64,000 nt of DNA from the NCBI GenBank assembly GCA_030537495.1, contig JAUNMH010000002.1:104852-168851 (forward strand), written 5' to 3'. Source of the stretch: Clostridia bacterium. Lineage in GTDB: Bacteria; Bacillota; Clostridia; Peptostreptococcales; Anaerovoracaceae. Both the position numbers and the translations under genes were made by a program. This document shows, one piece after another, positions 43,440-53,006 of this stretch (within the stretch, counting starts at the first letter, position 1; every line of letters begins with the position of its first letter). The notes under the pieces were generated by a model, which searched no databases, was not told where the DNA came from, and saw only the letters and a list, made by a program, of their open reading frames with translations.

Positions 43440-44300
43440 CTAATCTTCAAAGTATAAGTTTTGATCGACATAGCCGTCGATTCCGTCAATTCTGCCAGAA
43501 TCTGTATATTGCCACATCACGAATTTTCCTGAAAATTCAGTAGCATCTGTATAATGTGCCAGCCATAGATCGTAGTCAGTCAGATACCCCAAATCAATAT
43601 TTTTGCGTAGCCAAGTAGGATTCCCATAAATAATAGGTTCGAACCTACTATTTTTTATTACCTGACAAAAGGCGTCCGCTATTGCTGTCTTTTCTGCTCT
43701 AGTCAAATCCTTAATTCTGTCATCTTTGTCAACAGGTTCCATATCAAAGGCCACAGGGTACTTTACACCCTTGAATCTTATGTGTTTAAGAACATATTTA
43801 GCCTCTTTTATGGCTTCATCAGTGGTTGTTGCCTGGGAAAAGAAATAAACTCCTACATCGATTCCTGCAGCCTTGGCTCCCTTTAAGTTTTGTTTGAACT
43901 TGGTATCCATATGGATTTCTCCATCTGCGGAGCTGCTGAAACCTAGCCTAATCATGGCAAATTCGACGCCAGACTGTTTAACTTTCTCCCAGTCTATGTC
44001 ACCTTGGAATACGGACACATCTATGCCTCGTCTGGACCTATATGTGCCGTCATCATAGATTTTCCCTTCATTACCTGTATACAAGTAATCCATATTGTAC
44101 GGACTTTCCTCATACTCCAATTTATCTCCTAGTCCGTCATACCTTGAACTTTTCAAATGAATAAAGGTATACAGGAAGGTAAAAATCACCACAATAATAA
44201 AAATAATCATTATTGTTCTCTTGCCCAAAACCTTTGCCTGACTCAGTTTCTTATTAAGTTTTCTCTTCCATTTTCGCTTAAGCTTGTCAATTTTTTTCAT
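43440..44300 (-). CDS. GH25 (Chalaropsis-type) lysozyme, membrane-anchored
   Basis: 286 residues. A very basic N-terminus (KRKWKRKLNKKL) and a membrane helix at about 30-47 lead to the GH25 domain (about 88-286). It begins RRGIDVSVFQGDIDWEKVKQ, has catalytic Asp/Glu in VAFDMEPV, and ends MWQYTDSGRIDGIDG. It would cut peptidoglycan as an N-acetylmuramidase, probably a house enzyme for wall growth. There is no Shine-Dalgarno before ATG 44300, and the promoter lies so close that the message may be leaderless. ATG 44210, just before the helix, is another possible start. Confidence 0.9.
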   Translation of the reverse strand: MKKIDKLKRKWKRKLNKKLSQAKVLGKRTIMIIFIIVVIFTFLYTFIHLKSSRYDGLGDKLEYEESPYNMDYLYTGNEGKIYDDGTYRSRRGIDVSVFQGDIDWEKVKQSGVEFAMIRLGFSSSADGEIHMDTKFKQNLKGAKAAGIDVGVYFFSQATTTDEAIKEAKYVLKHIRFKGVKYPVAFDMEPVDKDDRIKDLTRAEKTAIADAFCQVIKNSRFEPIIYGNPTWLRKNIDLGYLTDYDLWLAHYTDATEFSGKFVMWQYTDSGRIDGIDGYVDQNLYFED

Positions 44301-44308
44301 AATTCACT

Positions 44309-44336
44309 ATTTTACCACAGATTTATTGTTATTCAA
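44309..44336 (-). promoter_or_regulatory. Promoter of GH25-metF-metH, 9 bases from the start codon
   Basis: TTGAAT (44331-44336), 16-base spacer and TAAAAT (44309-44314) on the minus strand. The predicted start site falls at about 44302, one or two bases before the ATG. Confidence 0.55.
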
Positions 44337-44376
44337 AGACAAAATATGCATCTGGGTATAAAAAATTCCTTGAAAA

Positions 44377-44405
44377 TTGACTATCCAGCTTTGAAAGTTT
44401 ACAAT
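44377..44405 (+). promoter_or_regulatory. Promoter of the M20D gene
   Basis: TTGACT (44377-44382), 17-base spacer and TACAAT (44400-44405) on the plus strand, giving a leader of about 30 bases with a GGACGGTGA site. It is divergent from the GH25 promoter. Confidence 0.75.
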
Positions 44406-44441
44406 GTACATATGTGAAATAAAATTAGGACGGTGAAGTAG

Positions 44442-45569
44442 ATGAAAAATTACAATGAAATATCAGAAAGAATTCAAAAATATAGACGTGATTTACATGA
44501 AATTCCAGAGCTGAGTTTCCAGCTTCCGGAAACAGGTGCGTATATAAGAAAGTTCCTTGGAAAGCTGTCGTGTAGAATCGACGATATAGCCGGAGACGGC
44601 GCTGCAGCATGTTTTGATTTTGGAAAAGAAGAAGCTGTATGTTTCAGATGTGATATGGATGCCCTTCCGATTCAGGAAAAAAACAGCCTGCCTTACATTT
44701 CCAAGCACGAAGGCAGAATGCATGCCTGCGGCCATGACTCACACATGGCAATTATGCTTGGGTTTGCAGAACTTCTCGAGGATATGAAAAAAGAAGGGTT
44801 CATTCCTTCATACAATGTAATCCTTCTTTTCCAGCCTGCTGAAGAAACCATTGACGGAGCATATACAATCTGTCAGACAGATTTCTTCAAAAGGTACAAC
44901 ATAAAATATATTTTCGGCCTGCATAACTGGCCTACTCTTCCAAAGGGTCAAATTTCATCTATAAGCGGTCCTATGATGGCAAAATCAACTTCAATCGACG
45001 TCCACTTTAAGGGTGTAAGTGCTCACTGCGGAGAGCCTTGGAAGGGTCACGATGCAATGCTTGCATCTGCCAGATTCCTTACAGAAATCTATGACTACTG
45101 CAACAAGGTCTTAAATGATGGCAGCCTTATTAGATTCGGAAAAATGACAAGCGGAACTGTTAGAAATGCAATTTCAGCAAGCTCCGAGCTCATCGGTACC
45201 ATGAGAACCTTTAACGAAGAAAGCTATGAAAAAATCCTTGATGCCATGGACAGAATTGCTGCTGAAATAAAAGAAGATCTTCAGGTTACAGTTACCCCTG
45301 AGGTCGTTAAGTATCATCCCGCTGTAATAAACAACCCAGCCCTCTATGAACGCGTAATACCGTCCCTAGACGAACTGGGTTATAAAGAACTTGATAAACC
45401 GGTTATGATCGCCGAAGATTTCTCATTCTTCCAAGAACAAGTTCCTGGAGTTTTCTTCTTCCTCGGCACCGGCAGTGGAATACCACTTCACAGTGCAAAT
45501 TATGATATGGATGATTCTGCTATGATTCAAGGCGTAAAGCTATTCCAGTCAATACTGAAAAATCTCTAA
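44442..45569 (+). CDS. M20D-family amidohydrolase
   Basis: 375 residues. Start YRRDLHEIPELSFQLPET, metal sites in MHACGHDSHMA (Cys/His pair), QPAEETIDGA, the FGLHNWPT His, and the final FFFLGTGSGIPLHSANYDMDD. This is the hippurate hydrolase / IAA-amino acid hydrolase / N-acetyl-diaminopimelate deacetylase group. All metal ligands are present, in contrast to the M20-like protein at 37251. No dap gene is beside it, so the substrate is open. It is cytoplasmic, with no signal peptide. Confidence 0.92.
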   Translation: MKNYNEISERIQKYRRDLHEIPELSFQLPETGAYIRKFLGKLSCRIDDIAGDGAAACFDFGKEEAVCFRCDMDALPIQEKNSLPYISKHEGRMHACGHDSHMAIMLGFAELLEDMKKEGFIPSYNVILLFQPAEETIDGAYTICQTDFFKRYNIKYIFGLHNWPTLPKGQISSISGPMMAKSTSIDVHFKGVSAHCGEPWKGHDAMLASARFLTEIYDYCNKVLNDGSLIRFGKMTSGTVRNAISASSELIGTMRTFNEESYEKILDAMDRIAAEIKEDLQVTVTPEVVKYHPAVINNPALYERVIPSLDELGYKELDKPVMIAEDFSFFQEQVPGVFFFLGTGSGIPLHSANYDMDDSAMIQGVKLFQSILKNL

Positions 45570-45595
45570 GCCTAATCTAAAAATTTTAATTATTT

Positions 45596-46009
45596 CTAAT
45601 TATCGGGTGAAATCGTATCCTGGTATAAAATGTATCCTGATTTATCCTTATAGGAAATCCTTACTTTTATACCTTCGATGCCGGTTTCATCCTCTGTTAT
45701 ATCTGCAATAGCAGCAAAAACAGGTTTCATACCCTTAAGCTCCTTTTTAATCTGCGCCGAAGCATAGTCCCTTAATTCTTCATCAAAAGCCGAATCATAG
45801 ACCACATTATAGCGAATCTCATTCCCTATAATAGAAACTTCCATGTTATCAGCTTCAATATTAATAATCTCATCAATATGCGTCTTCTTGGCGTCGCTGG
45901 ATGAATAATACGCCTCCAGTGTTTTGCTTCCGCCACAACTACATAATCCCATGACAACTGTAATAATAGCTAGAAATACAGCCGTTTTTTTAATTCTTCC
46001 CCTCTTCAT
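45596..46009 (-). CDS. Small putative lipoprotein
   Basis: 137 residues. A basic start, a hydrophobic segment (8-22) and the lipobox LCSC put the lipidated cysteine at residue 25. The mature part is hydrophilic and acidic and has no motif I recognise; it contains alternating beta-like strands (MEVSIIGNEIRYNVVYD, GIKVRISYKDKSG). ATG 46009 is chosen over an earlier ATG because AGGAG lies upstream of it. It overlaps the nucleoside phosphorylase gene by 20 bases and ends the operon. The function is unknown; a DUF-type secreted protein. Confidence 0.7.
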   Translation of the reverse strand: MKRGRIKKTAVFLAIITVVMGLCSCGGSKTLEAYYSSSDAKKTHIDEIINIEADNMEVSIIGNEIRYNVVYDSAFDEELRDYASAQIKKELKGMKPVFAAIADITEDETGIEGIKVRISYKDKSGYILYQDTISPDN

Positions 46010-46772
46010 CTTTGCAAGTCTCCTTTGCAATTTCAATTGCAACCTTAAGATAAAGTTCGTTTGCGGATTTTGGAACCTTTCCCAGTGTTCTTGGATCCCA
46101 AACTATATCGTCCAGGTTGTCCTCAGCGTACAGGAACTGCCATACAGGCACATTTCTGTACTCACCAACAGTCATAATAGCTGAACACTCCATATCAACA
46201 ACCTTGCAACCTTCTGCAAGTCTGTTTTCCATATTTCTTCTAGTTTCCCTATACAGACCATCTGTGGTCCATACCTTGGTTTCAATGGCCTTAAGTCCCA
46301 TTCTATCAATAATTTTAGCCGTCTCATGAGCCGTAGGAATATGAACAAAATCCCCATATGATACAGGCAGATAATGATAACTTGTTCCCTCATCACGGTA
46401 TGCATCTGTGGGTACAATTAAATGTCCCGCTGGAATGTTTCTGTCCAAAGTTCCACAAGATCCAAAGAACACGAATCTCTTTGCGCCCATGGCCATAACT
46501 TCTTCCATTAGTCCAACAGTCATCGGTGAACCCATAGTTGTCTGGTAAATGGCAAATTCGTGGCCGTCTACGCTAAATTTATAAATTTTAAGTACCGTGC
46601 CGCTTAAAAGTTCTCCCACTGGCTGGCAATCAAAACTTTCAAGGACCAGTTCTACAATTGCTTTCTTAAATGTAACGATAACAGTTTCAGGAAATCCTTC
46701 TACTTTATCATAAACATCTTCTGGATTTAGGGCAGCTTTTCTTTCGCTGTCATATGAATCAAATAAGCTCAT
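45990..46772 (-). CDS. PNP/UDP-family nucleoside phosphorylase
   Basis: 260 residues. YQTTMGSPMTV, FVFFGSCGTLDRNIPAGHLIV and VVDMECSAIMTVGEYRN, with the ribose-binding Met-Glu, match the trimeric/hexameric phosphorylase superfamily. The base preference (uridine, purine or a modified base) cannot be decided from sequence. It lies 15 bases after glpK in an operon with a VUT-type transporter, so salvage of an imported nucleoside or base is plausible. Confidence 0.85.
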   Translation of the reverse strand: MSLFDSYDSERKAALNPEDVYDKVEGFPETVIVTFKKAIVELVLESFDCQPVGELLSGTVLKIYKFSVDGHEFAIYQTTMGSPMTVGLMEEVMAMGAKRFVFFGSCGTLDRNIPAGHLIVPTDAYRDEGTSYHYLPVSYGDFVHIPTAHETAKIIDRMGLKAIETKVWTTDGLYRETRRNMENRLAEGCKVVDMECSAIMTVGEYRNVPVWQFLYAEDNLDDIVWDPRTLGKVPKSANELYLKVAIEIAKETCKDEEGKN

Positions 46773-46787
46773 GTTTCTTCACCTATC

Positions 46788-48287
<1,500 letters not shown>

Positions 48288-48332
48288 TTAACTTCTCCTT
48301 TGTTGTGTCTTATTTTTCATCTATATTCATGC

Positions 48333-48992
48333 TTAGTCTTCAGGCCAAATAAACTTGGTGTTCCCAGCCTCGCCGCCGTCAATCAGTAGGTTTTGGCCGG
48401 TCATAAAACCGTTAACTACTGCGACGAAGTACACCCAGTCTGCTATTTCTTCAGGCGTTGCCCACCTTTTCAAAGGTGTCAGCTCCATAATCTGCTCCCA
48501 TAATTTTTCATCGTCCATGACGCAGCAGTTGAGTTCTGTGAGCACTCCGCCTGGGTCGATGCTGTTGCAGATTGCTTTTGGAGCAAGCCTGTTTGCCACA
48601 TTTTTCGTATATGAAATGAGACCGCCCTTTGAGGCGGCATATTCAGGGAACTCTGAACCTGTGTGGGCACTGGCTGATCCGATGTTGACAACTGACTTAA
48701 TATTCTCATTGTCAAATGCATAGTGCTCCGTGATTTTTATGGCTCCCTTAAGGTTAACGTCAATGTCTTCGCCGCTGTCCTGGACGCCGGCGTTGTTTAT
48801 GAGGACATGGGGTTTAAGCCCCCTCGGGAAGTTTTGATCGTCTCTCACGTCAAGCACATAGTGAGTGTATTTCTCGTGGTCAATGGTCGACCTCTCTCTA
48901 TCAAAACCCCAAACGGCGTGTCCTTCTGCCAGGAATTTTTCCGCAATGGCTCTACCAATTCCGGAGGTTGTTCCTGTAATTAGAATATTCAT
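48333..48992 (-). CDS. Short-chain dehydrogenase/reductase
   Basis: 219 residues. NAD(P)-binding TGTTSGIG, HVLINNAGVQDSG, the active-site YAASKGG Tyr/Lys pair, and the SIDPGGVLTEL end loop are typical. An acidic residue follows strand 2 (WGFDRERS), a hint for NAD(H). It is shorter than average because the helices after strand 3 are reduced. It stands 3 bases after the VUT transporter gene, so the two may act on the same compound, but the substrate is unknown. Confidence 0.88.
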   Translation of the reverse strand: MNILITGTTSGIGRAIAEKFLAEGHAVWGFDRERSTIDHEKYTHYVLDVRDDQNFPRGLKPHVLINNAGVQDSGEDIDVNLKGAIKITEHYAFDNENIKSVVNIGSASAHTGSEFPEYAASKGGLISYTKNVANRLAPKAICNSIDPGGVLTELNCCVMDDEKLWEQIMELTPLKRWATPEEIADWVYFVAVVNGFMTGQNLLIDGGEAGNTKFIWPED

Positions 48993-48995
48993 CTA

Positions 48996-49730
48996 TTATT
49001 CTCCTATATTGTTCGTATAATCAAGGTACTGACGGCCCACGTCTTCTTTTTTCCAATTAAGGCTGGCGCGGTATCCTACAGGACTCAGCACGATTTCGCC
49101 TACTAGTTCAAGGGCTGCACCTGTCAGTGAGCATGTAAGCACCTGAATCCATGTCCATCCGAAGAATACATGGGACACGATGGTTGCAAACACTAAGTTA
49201 TCAATGAACTGTGCAATTCCCGTTGATGTAAATGAGCGGATTGCAAAGGCTCTATAGTCGTCAGTCTTCAGTCTTTTTCCTATTGTGTGATTTAAAAGTG
49301 AGTTACAAATTGAGGATGTCAGCATGGCGATGCTGCTTCCAAGTACTACGTACCAGCTTCCTCCTATTGTGTTGTTTAATGCCTGGTTTACGTCCATTGA
49401 GCCATATGAGTAAAACTCTCCCCACATTCCCGGTGTCAGGCTCATAAGCTTAAACAGCAGGCAGACGCCTAGGTTAATTAAAAGAGCCATAATTGAAATC
49501 TTTGTGGCTGCTTTTGGACCGAAGTGTTTGCAAATCATATCCATACATAGGAATGAAATCCAGCTAACGGTGAATCCACAGTCAAGGGCAATATATTTTG
49601 CTGAAAATAGCTCCTTGTTTGCCAGCAGGTTCATTACAATTACACTGATAAAAAACAGTGATACCACAAGGCTAGGCACGTTTCTTAGGAGGATCTTTGT
49701 ATCCTCCAGTTCTCTCTTTAAATAATTCAT
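48996..49730 (-). CDS. VUT-family (YhhQ-like) transporter
   Basis: 244 residues with about six membrane helices. It begins VSLFFISVIVMNLLANKELF, then MDMICKHFGPKAATKIS and TSTGIAQFIDNLVFATIVS, the VUT/YhhQ pattern (vitamin uptake; E. coli YhhQ imports queuosine precursors preQ0/preQ1). The tgt-queA pair at 59537-61756 needs preQ1, and no queC/D/E genes appear here, so queuosine precursor uptake is a fair hypothesis. It heads a five-gene operon with its own promoter and a structured leader. Confidence 0.82.
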   Translation of the reverse strand: MNYLKRELEDTKILLRNVPSLVVSLFFISVIVMNLLANKELFSAKYIALDCGFTVSWISFLCMDMICKHFGPKAATKISIMALLINLGVCLLFKLMSLTPGMWGEFYSYGSMDVNQALNNTIGGSWYVVLGSSIAMLTSSICNSLLNHTIGKRLKTDDYRAFAIRSFTSTGIAQFIDNLVFATIVSHVFFGWTWIQVLTCSLTGAALELVGEIVLSPVGYRASLNWKKEDVGRQYLDYTNNIGE

Positions 49731-49828
49731 TTTTCTTCTCCTTTGGTTTTGATATTTTACAAGCAGGATATCGGACCCGAACTGCTTGATTTGTATTTGT
49801 GAGTGCGTAGATACGCACCACCTTTACA
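49731..49828 (-). ncRNA. Structured leader of the VUT-transporter operon
   Basis: About 98 bases of untranslated RNA. A perfect hairpin GTGCGTA/TACGCAC (49803-49818) is followed by a 7-bp stem CAAGCAG/CTGCTTG enclosing a 15-base loop (about 49761-49789), then an A-rich stretch and the site AAAGGAG. I could not fit it to the preQ1-I, II or III, purine or THF riboswitch patterns I remember. The class is unassigned. Confidence 0.4.
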
Positions 49829-49834
49829 CTGAAT

Positions 49835-49863
49835 ATGATACTTCATATTGCGTATAAATTCAA
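49835..49863 (-). promoter_or_regulatory. Promoter of the VUT-SDR-glpK operon
   Basis: TTGAAT (49858-49863), 17-base spacer and TATCAT (49835-49840) on the minus strand. Confidence 0.7.
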
Positions 49864-49919
49864 GTGAAAGGGTGGTCAAAAGCACGCGATAAATGGAAAA
49901 ATCTCCTTGCGAAAAGTAA

Positions 49920-49948
49920 GTGACAAAAGACCAAAAAACCTTTACAAT
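49920..49948 (+). promoter_or_regulatory. Promoter of upp-uraA
   Basis: GTGACA (49920-49925), 17-base spacer and TACAAT (49943-49948) on the plus strand. The leader is about 75 bases. Confidence 0.68.
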
Positions 49949-49954
49949 GGTATT

Positions 49955-50018
49955 TGGTAAATCTTTGCCTAGGCAGTGGGTAAACCCGTGCCTAATCCGT
50001 GAGTATTTAATTAAAAAG
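49955..50018 (+). ncRNA. Hairpin leader of upp
   Basis: The leader has a stem TAGGCA/TGCCTA with a small internal bulge and an inner GGG/CCC pair closed by a TAAA loop (49970-49994). An AAATCT upstream of it (49959-49964) is complementary to AGATTT next to the ribosome binding site, so an alternative structure could mask translation. It is not a clear PyrR site or purine riboswitch. Confidence 0.35.
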
Positions 50019-50030
50019 GAGATTTTATAA

Positions 50031-50675
50031 ATGAATTACGCAGATGAAAAAAACATCGTTATTTTCGACCACCCTCTTATCCAGCATAAGATTTCTCTTC
50101 TAAGAGACAAGAATACAGGAACAAACGAATTCCGTAAGCTTGTTGGAGAAATTGCTATGCTTCAGGGTTTTGAGGCGCTAAGTGACCTTCCTCTAGAAGA
50201 TGTTGAAGTTGAAACACCTATTGAAAAGTGCATGACTCCAATGATAGCAGGCCGTAAGCTTGCCATCGTTCCTATTCTTCGTGCAGGTCTTGGAATGGTT
50301 GACGGAATCTTAAGCCTTGTTCCTACTGCAAAGGTTGGACACATCGGGCTATACCGTGACGAAAAAACTCACGAACCTGTGGAATACTACTGCAAACTAC
50401 CTCATACTATTGAAGAACGTACAATTGTAGTTACTGACCCTATGCTTGCAACAGGTGGTTCTGCAGCAGATGCCATCACTCTTATTAAGCAGCATGGCGG
50501 AAGAAACATTAAGTTCATGTGCATCATCGCTTCTCCTGAAGGTCTGGAAAGACTCCACAAAGAGCACCCTGATGTTCAGATTTACGTAGGACATCTTGAC
50601 CGCGAACTAAACGATGACGCTTACATCTGCCCAGGTCTTGGCGACGCTGGAGACAGAATCTTCGGAACTAAATAG
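50031..50675 (+). CDS. upp: Uracil phosphoribosyltransferase
   Basis: 214 residues. Conserved segments are [31 protein letters not shown], the PRPP-binding [12 protein letters not shown], and the uracil-binding [14 protein letters not shown] end. It converts imported uracil to UMP. AAGGAG is 7 bases before the ATG. It is followed after 21 bases by the uracil permease gene, a standard salvage pair. Confidence 0.97.
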   Translation: MNYADEKNIVIFDHPLIQHKISLLRDKNTGTNEFRKLVGEIAMLQGFEALSDLPLEDVEVETPIEKCMTPMIAGRKLAIVPILRAGLGMVDGILSLVPTAKVGHIGLYRDEKTHEPVEYYCKLPHTIEERTIVVTDPMLATGGSAADAITLIKQHGGRNIKFMCIIASPEGLERLHKEHPDVQIYVGHLDRELNDDAYICPGLGDAGDRIFGTK

Positions 50676-50696
50676 CCAGGGGGTTTGAGGAATTAT

Positions 50697-52013
50697 ATGA
50701 CAAATTCAAAGTGCGACGTTTCGAATATATATAACTTAAATGGGCGCGTTCCCATTTCCAAAGCAGTGCCCTTCGGCCTGCAGCACATACTGGCTATGTT
50801 CGTCGCCAATATTGCACCTTTAATCATCGTAGCCGGAGCCTGCCACCTTGAGGCTGGCCAAACAGCAAAACTCATTCAGACTACAATGATTATCGCTGGT
50901 ATCGGAACACTAATTCAGCTCTTCCCTATTTGGAAAATCGGATCTGGCCTTCCTATTGTAATGGGTATAAGTTTTACCTTCGTATCTGTTGCTTGTGTAA
51001 TAGGCAGTCAATATGGCTATGGCGCAATTATAGGCGCAGTAATTGTCGGCGGTTTCATTGAAGGAACTATCGGACTTTTCGCTAAGTATTGGACTAAGCT
51101 TATTACTCCTATAGTTTCTGCCAGCGTAGTAACAGCCATCGGTTTCTCTCTCCTCTCTGTAGGAGCAGCTTCCTTCGGCGGAGGCAGCGGAAGCGAATCC
51201 TTCGGCTCCTGGCAAAACTGGATTCTTGGAACTATCACTTTAGCTAGCTGCCTGTTTTTCGATATGCTCGCAAAATCCTACTGGAAGCAGCTGTCTGTTT
51301 TGTTCGGACTTATCGTCGGCTACATTGTAGCTATGTGCATGGGTGCCGTTGACTTCTCTGCTATAAATGACACTGCAGTTGTAAGCTTACCTTCAATCCT
51401 GCCGTTCAAGCCTGAATTCAATGCCAGCGCAATTGTGTCCATGACTCTGATTTTCCTTGTTTCAGCAACTGAAACAATTGGTGACACTTCAGCTATTGCT
51501 ATTTCTGGTCTAAACAGACCTGTAACTATTAAGGAAACGGAAGGCTCCATTGCCTGTGACGGCTATGCCAGCATGCTTTCAGGCTTCCTCGGATGTCTTC
51601 CTGTAACTTCATTCAGCCAAAACGTTGGTCTGGTTGCAATGACAAAGGTTGTAAACCGTATGGTAATTGGTGTCGGCGCTATCATCATGATTCTTGCGGG
51701 TATCTTCCCATTCCTCGGTGCTATCCTTGCAACTCTACCTGATGCAGTTCTTGGCGGATGCACAATCATGATGTTCGGAAGCATCGTAGTCAGCGGTATC
51801 AAAATGATTGCCGCATGTGGTTTCCAGCAACGTAACATTACTATTGCAGCCCTTTCCCTTGGCATCGGAATCGGCTTCACTCAGGTGCCTGAAATCTTCA
51901 GCGTATTCCCACCTGTAATTTACACAGTTTTCGCCGAAAACTGCGTAGCCGTTGTCTTCATCGTTGCAGTTGTAGCAAACCTGATCCTGCCAAAGGACGA
52001 GGAAGTCGCTTAG
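50697..52013 (+). CDS. uraA: Uracil/xanthine permease, NCS2 family
   Basis: 438 residues with 12-14 membrane helices. GLQHILAMFVANIAPL at the start, GLPIVMGISFTFVSV, VSATETIGDTSAIA (the substrate-site Glu), and GCLPVTSFSQNVGLVAMTK with the Asn/Gly/Thr motif are present. Purine members of this family share the fold, but the upp partner argues for uracil. ATG 50697 has GAGG 6 bases upstream, better than the TTG four codons earlier. A strong terminator follows. Confidence 0.9.
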   Translation: MTNSKCDVSNIYNLNGRVPISKAVPFGLQHILAMFVANIAPLIIVAGACHLEAGQTAKLIQTTMIIAGIGTLIQLFPIWKIGSGLPIVMGISFTFVSVACVIGSQYGYGAIIGAVIVGGFIEGTIGLFAKYWTKLITPIVSASVVTAIGFSLLSVGAASFGGGSGSESFGSWQNWILGTITLASCLFFDMLAKSYWKQLSVLFGLIVGYIVAMCMGAVDFSAINDTAVVSLPSILPFKPEFNASAIVSMTLIFLVSATETIGDTSAIAISGLNRPVTIKETEGSIACDGYASMLSGFLGCLPVTSFSQNVGLVAMTKVVNRMVIGVGAIIMILAGIFPFLGAILATLPDAVLGGCTIMMFGSIVVSGIKMIAACGFQQRNITIAALSLGIGIGFTQVPEIFSVFPPVIYTVFAENCVAVVFIVAVVANLILPKDEEVA

Positions 52014-52177
52014 ACGCAAGCTGGGTGGTGCGAGGCAGCAATTTAGGGGCGCAGGCCGTAGGCTTTAGTCTTTGGGTTGGGCCGCAGGCTTTGGCCACTC
52101 AGAATGGCGCCCGCTGAATGTGAAATATGCTAAATACGGCCGGGCAAATGCCTGATATCTGAGATTTAGCAATTTTG
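52014..52177. other. GC-richer intergenic stretch with imperfect direct repeat
   Basis: No coding potential is seen. The first 120 bases are clearly richer in G and C than the rest of the window and hold an imperfect 17-base direct repeat with core GGCCGYAGGCTTT (52054-52070 and 52080-52096). The left arm of a long inverted repeat starts at 52108. Confidence 0.5.
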
Positions 52178-52482
52178 TACCGTGAAACATTTGCGTTTCA
52201 CGGTATTTTTCTGCTTTTTTTGGCCATTCGGTGCTCATTCCTAGCCTTTCTATCTTTTACCAAAGATTTGATTGAAATTACTTCCATTAATTTCAATTTC
52301 TTGCATCCATATATCTCAAACTTCAAGAAATAACATGTAAAACCTTCGGCAAACTGCTGTAAATAAATTCCACGTGCCCTATCCTCATTAAAATTCAAAA
52401 ATTGGGACGGTACTTTTTTTATGAATCTTGAAAATCAGGCATTTGCCAGGCCGTTTCAGCCAATTTTCACAAAACTCGGGCG
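52108..52482. repeat. Element bounded by ~75-bp imperfect inverted repeats
   Basis: The left arm (52108-52183) and right arm (52405-52482, inverted) align almost without gaps: both have CGCCCG, then TGTGAAA, then ACGGCC-GGCAAATGCCTGAT (20 of 21 bases identical), then GATT-A and GTACCGT. They enclose about 220 bases with no recognisable gene. A weak 66-codon minus-strand frame with a TTG start (52198-52398) lies inside but has no ribosome site. The form is that of a MITE or REP-like unit. The right arm ends next to the marR promoter. Confidence 0.6.
52178..52210 (+). terminator. Terminator of upp-uraA
   Basis: A perfect 11-bp stem (TACCGTGAAAC, 52178-52188 and 52195-52205) with a 6-base loop is followed by five T and further T-rich sequence. 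It lies 165 bases beyond uraA, within the left part of the inverted-repeat element. Confidence 0.8.
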
Positions 52483-52497
52483 TGCTGCTACGCCTCA

Positions 52498-52527
52498 TTG
52501 ACAAGGCGACCAACGCCGTAGTATAAT
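52498..52527 (+). promoter_or_regulatory. Promoter of marR-tauE with overlapping palindrome
   Basis: Perfect TTGACA (52498-52503) and TATAAT (52522-52527) with an 18-base spacer on the plus strand. The spacer holds an inverted GGCG-N5-CGCC (52505-52517), and another CGCC precedes the -35, so a repressor, most simply the MarR product itself, could cover the promoter. Confidence 0.7.
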
Positions 52528-52568
52528 ACTTCAAAAATAAACTATTCAAAAAGGGAGAATATATAACT

Positions 52569-53003
52569 ATGCAACTAAGTATAACCGCACCGAGAAATAT
52601 GTTACAGGCATATACAAAATTCTGCAAACCACTCTGCAAGAAGTTGGAACTGCCTCAGACGGCCTTTGATATATTAATGTTTTTGGGAAATAATCCGCAG
52701 TATAAGACAGCAAGAGATGTGGTGGAAATCAGGCATATCAAAGCCAATCTGGTTTCAGTAAATGTGGACAAGCTTGTCAATGAGGGTTATCTTATAAGGC
52801 AGGCTGTGGAGGGCGATCGCAGAAAGACGGAGCTCATCTGCACAGACAAAGCGAAGCCAATTATAGAAAAAGGTCAAAAGCTGCAACAGGAGTTTCTAGA
52901 GAAAACCTTGGCGAATATGGACCAAGATACAAGAGAAGCCCTAGCCAAAGCTATGGAGATTATTAACGAAAACGCAAACAGGATTTTAGAAGGAGATAGA
53001 TAA
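52569..53003 (+). CDS. MarR-family transcriptional regulator
   Basis: 144 residues. A winged helix runs at about 28-100 (LPQTAFDILMFLGNNPQYKT, then the recognition part RHIKANLVSVNVDKLVNEG and the wing GDRRKTELICTDKA), flanked by dimer helices. MarR proteins usually repress their own operon and respond to small acidic or phenolic ligands. It is 3 bases before a TauE/SafE exporter gene, which is the likely target. GGGAG is 11 bases before the ATG. Confidence 0.9.
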   Translation: MQLSITAPRNMLQAYTKFCKPLCKKLELPQTAFDILMFLGNNPQYKTARDVVEIRHIKANLVSVNVDKLVNEGYLIRQAVEGDRRKTELICTDKAKPIIEKGQKLQQEFLEKTLANMDQDTREALAKAMEIINENANRILEGDR

Positions 53004-53006
53004 TTT

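Noticed and set aside
49731..49840. preQ1 riboswitch before the VUT transporter
   Set aside because: None of the type I, II or III signatures I know can be placed on the hairpins. Kept as an unassigned leader instead.
49955..50018. PyrR-binding attenuator before upp
   Set aside because: Only a fragment (TCCGTGAG) recalls the PyrR loop, one base is missing, and there is no terminator.
52198..52398. 66-codon minus-strand reading frame inside the inverted-repeat element
   Set aside because: TTG start without a ribosome site, no recognisable motif, and it overlaps the uraA terminator. More likely chance.
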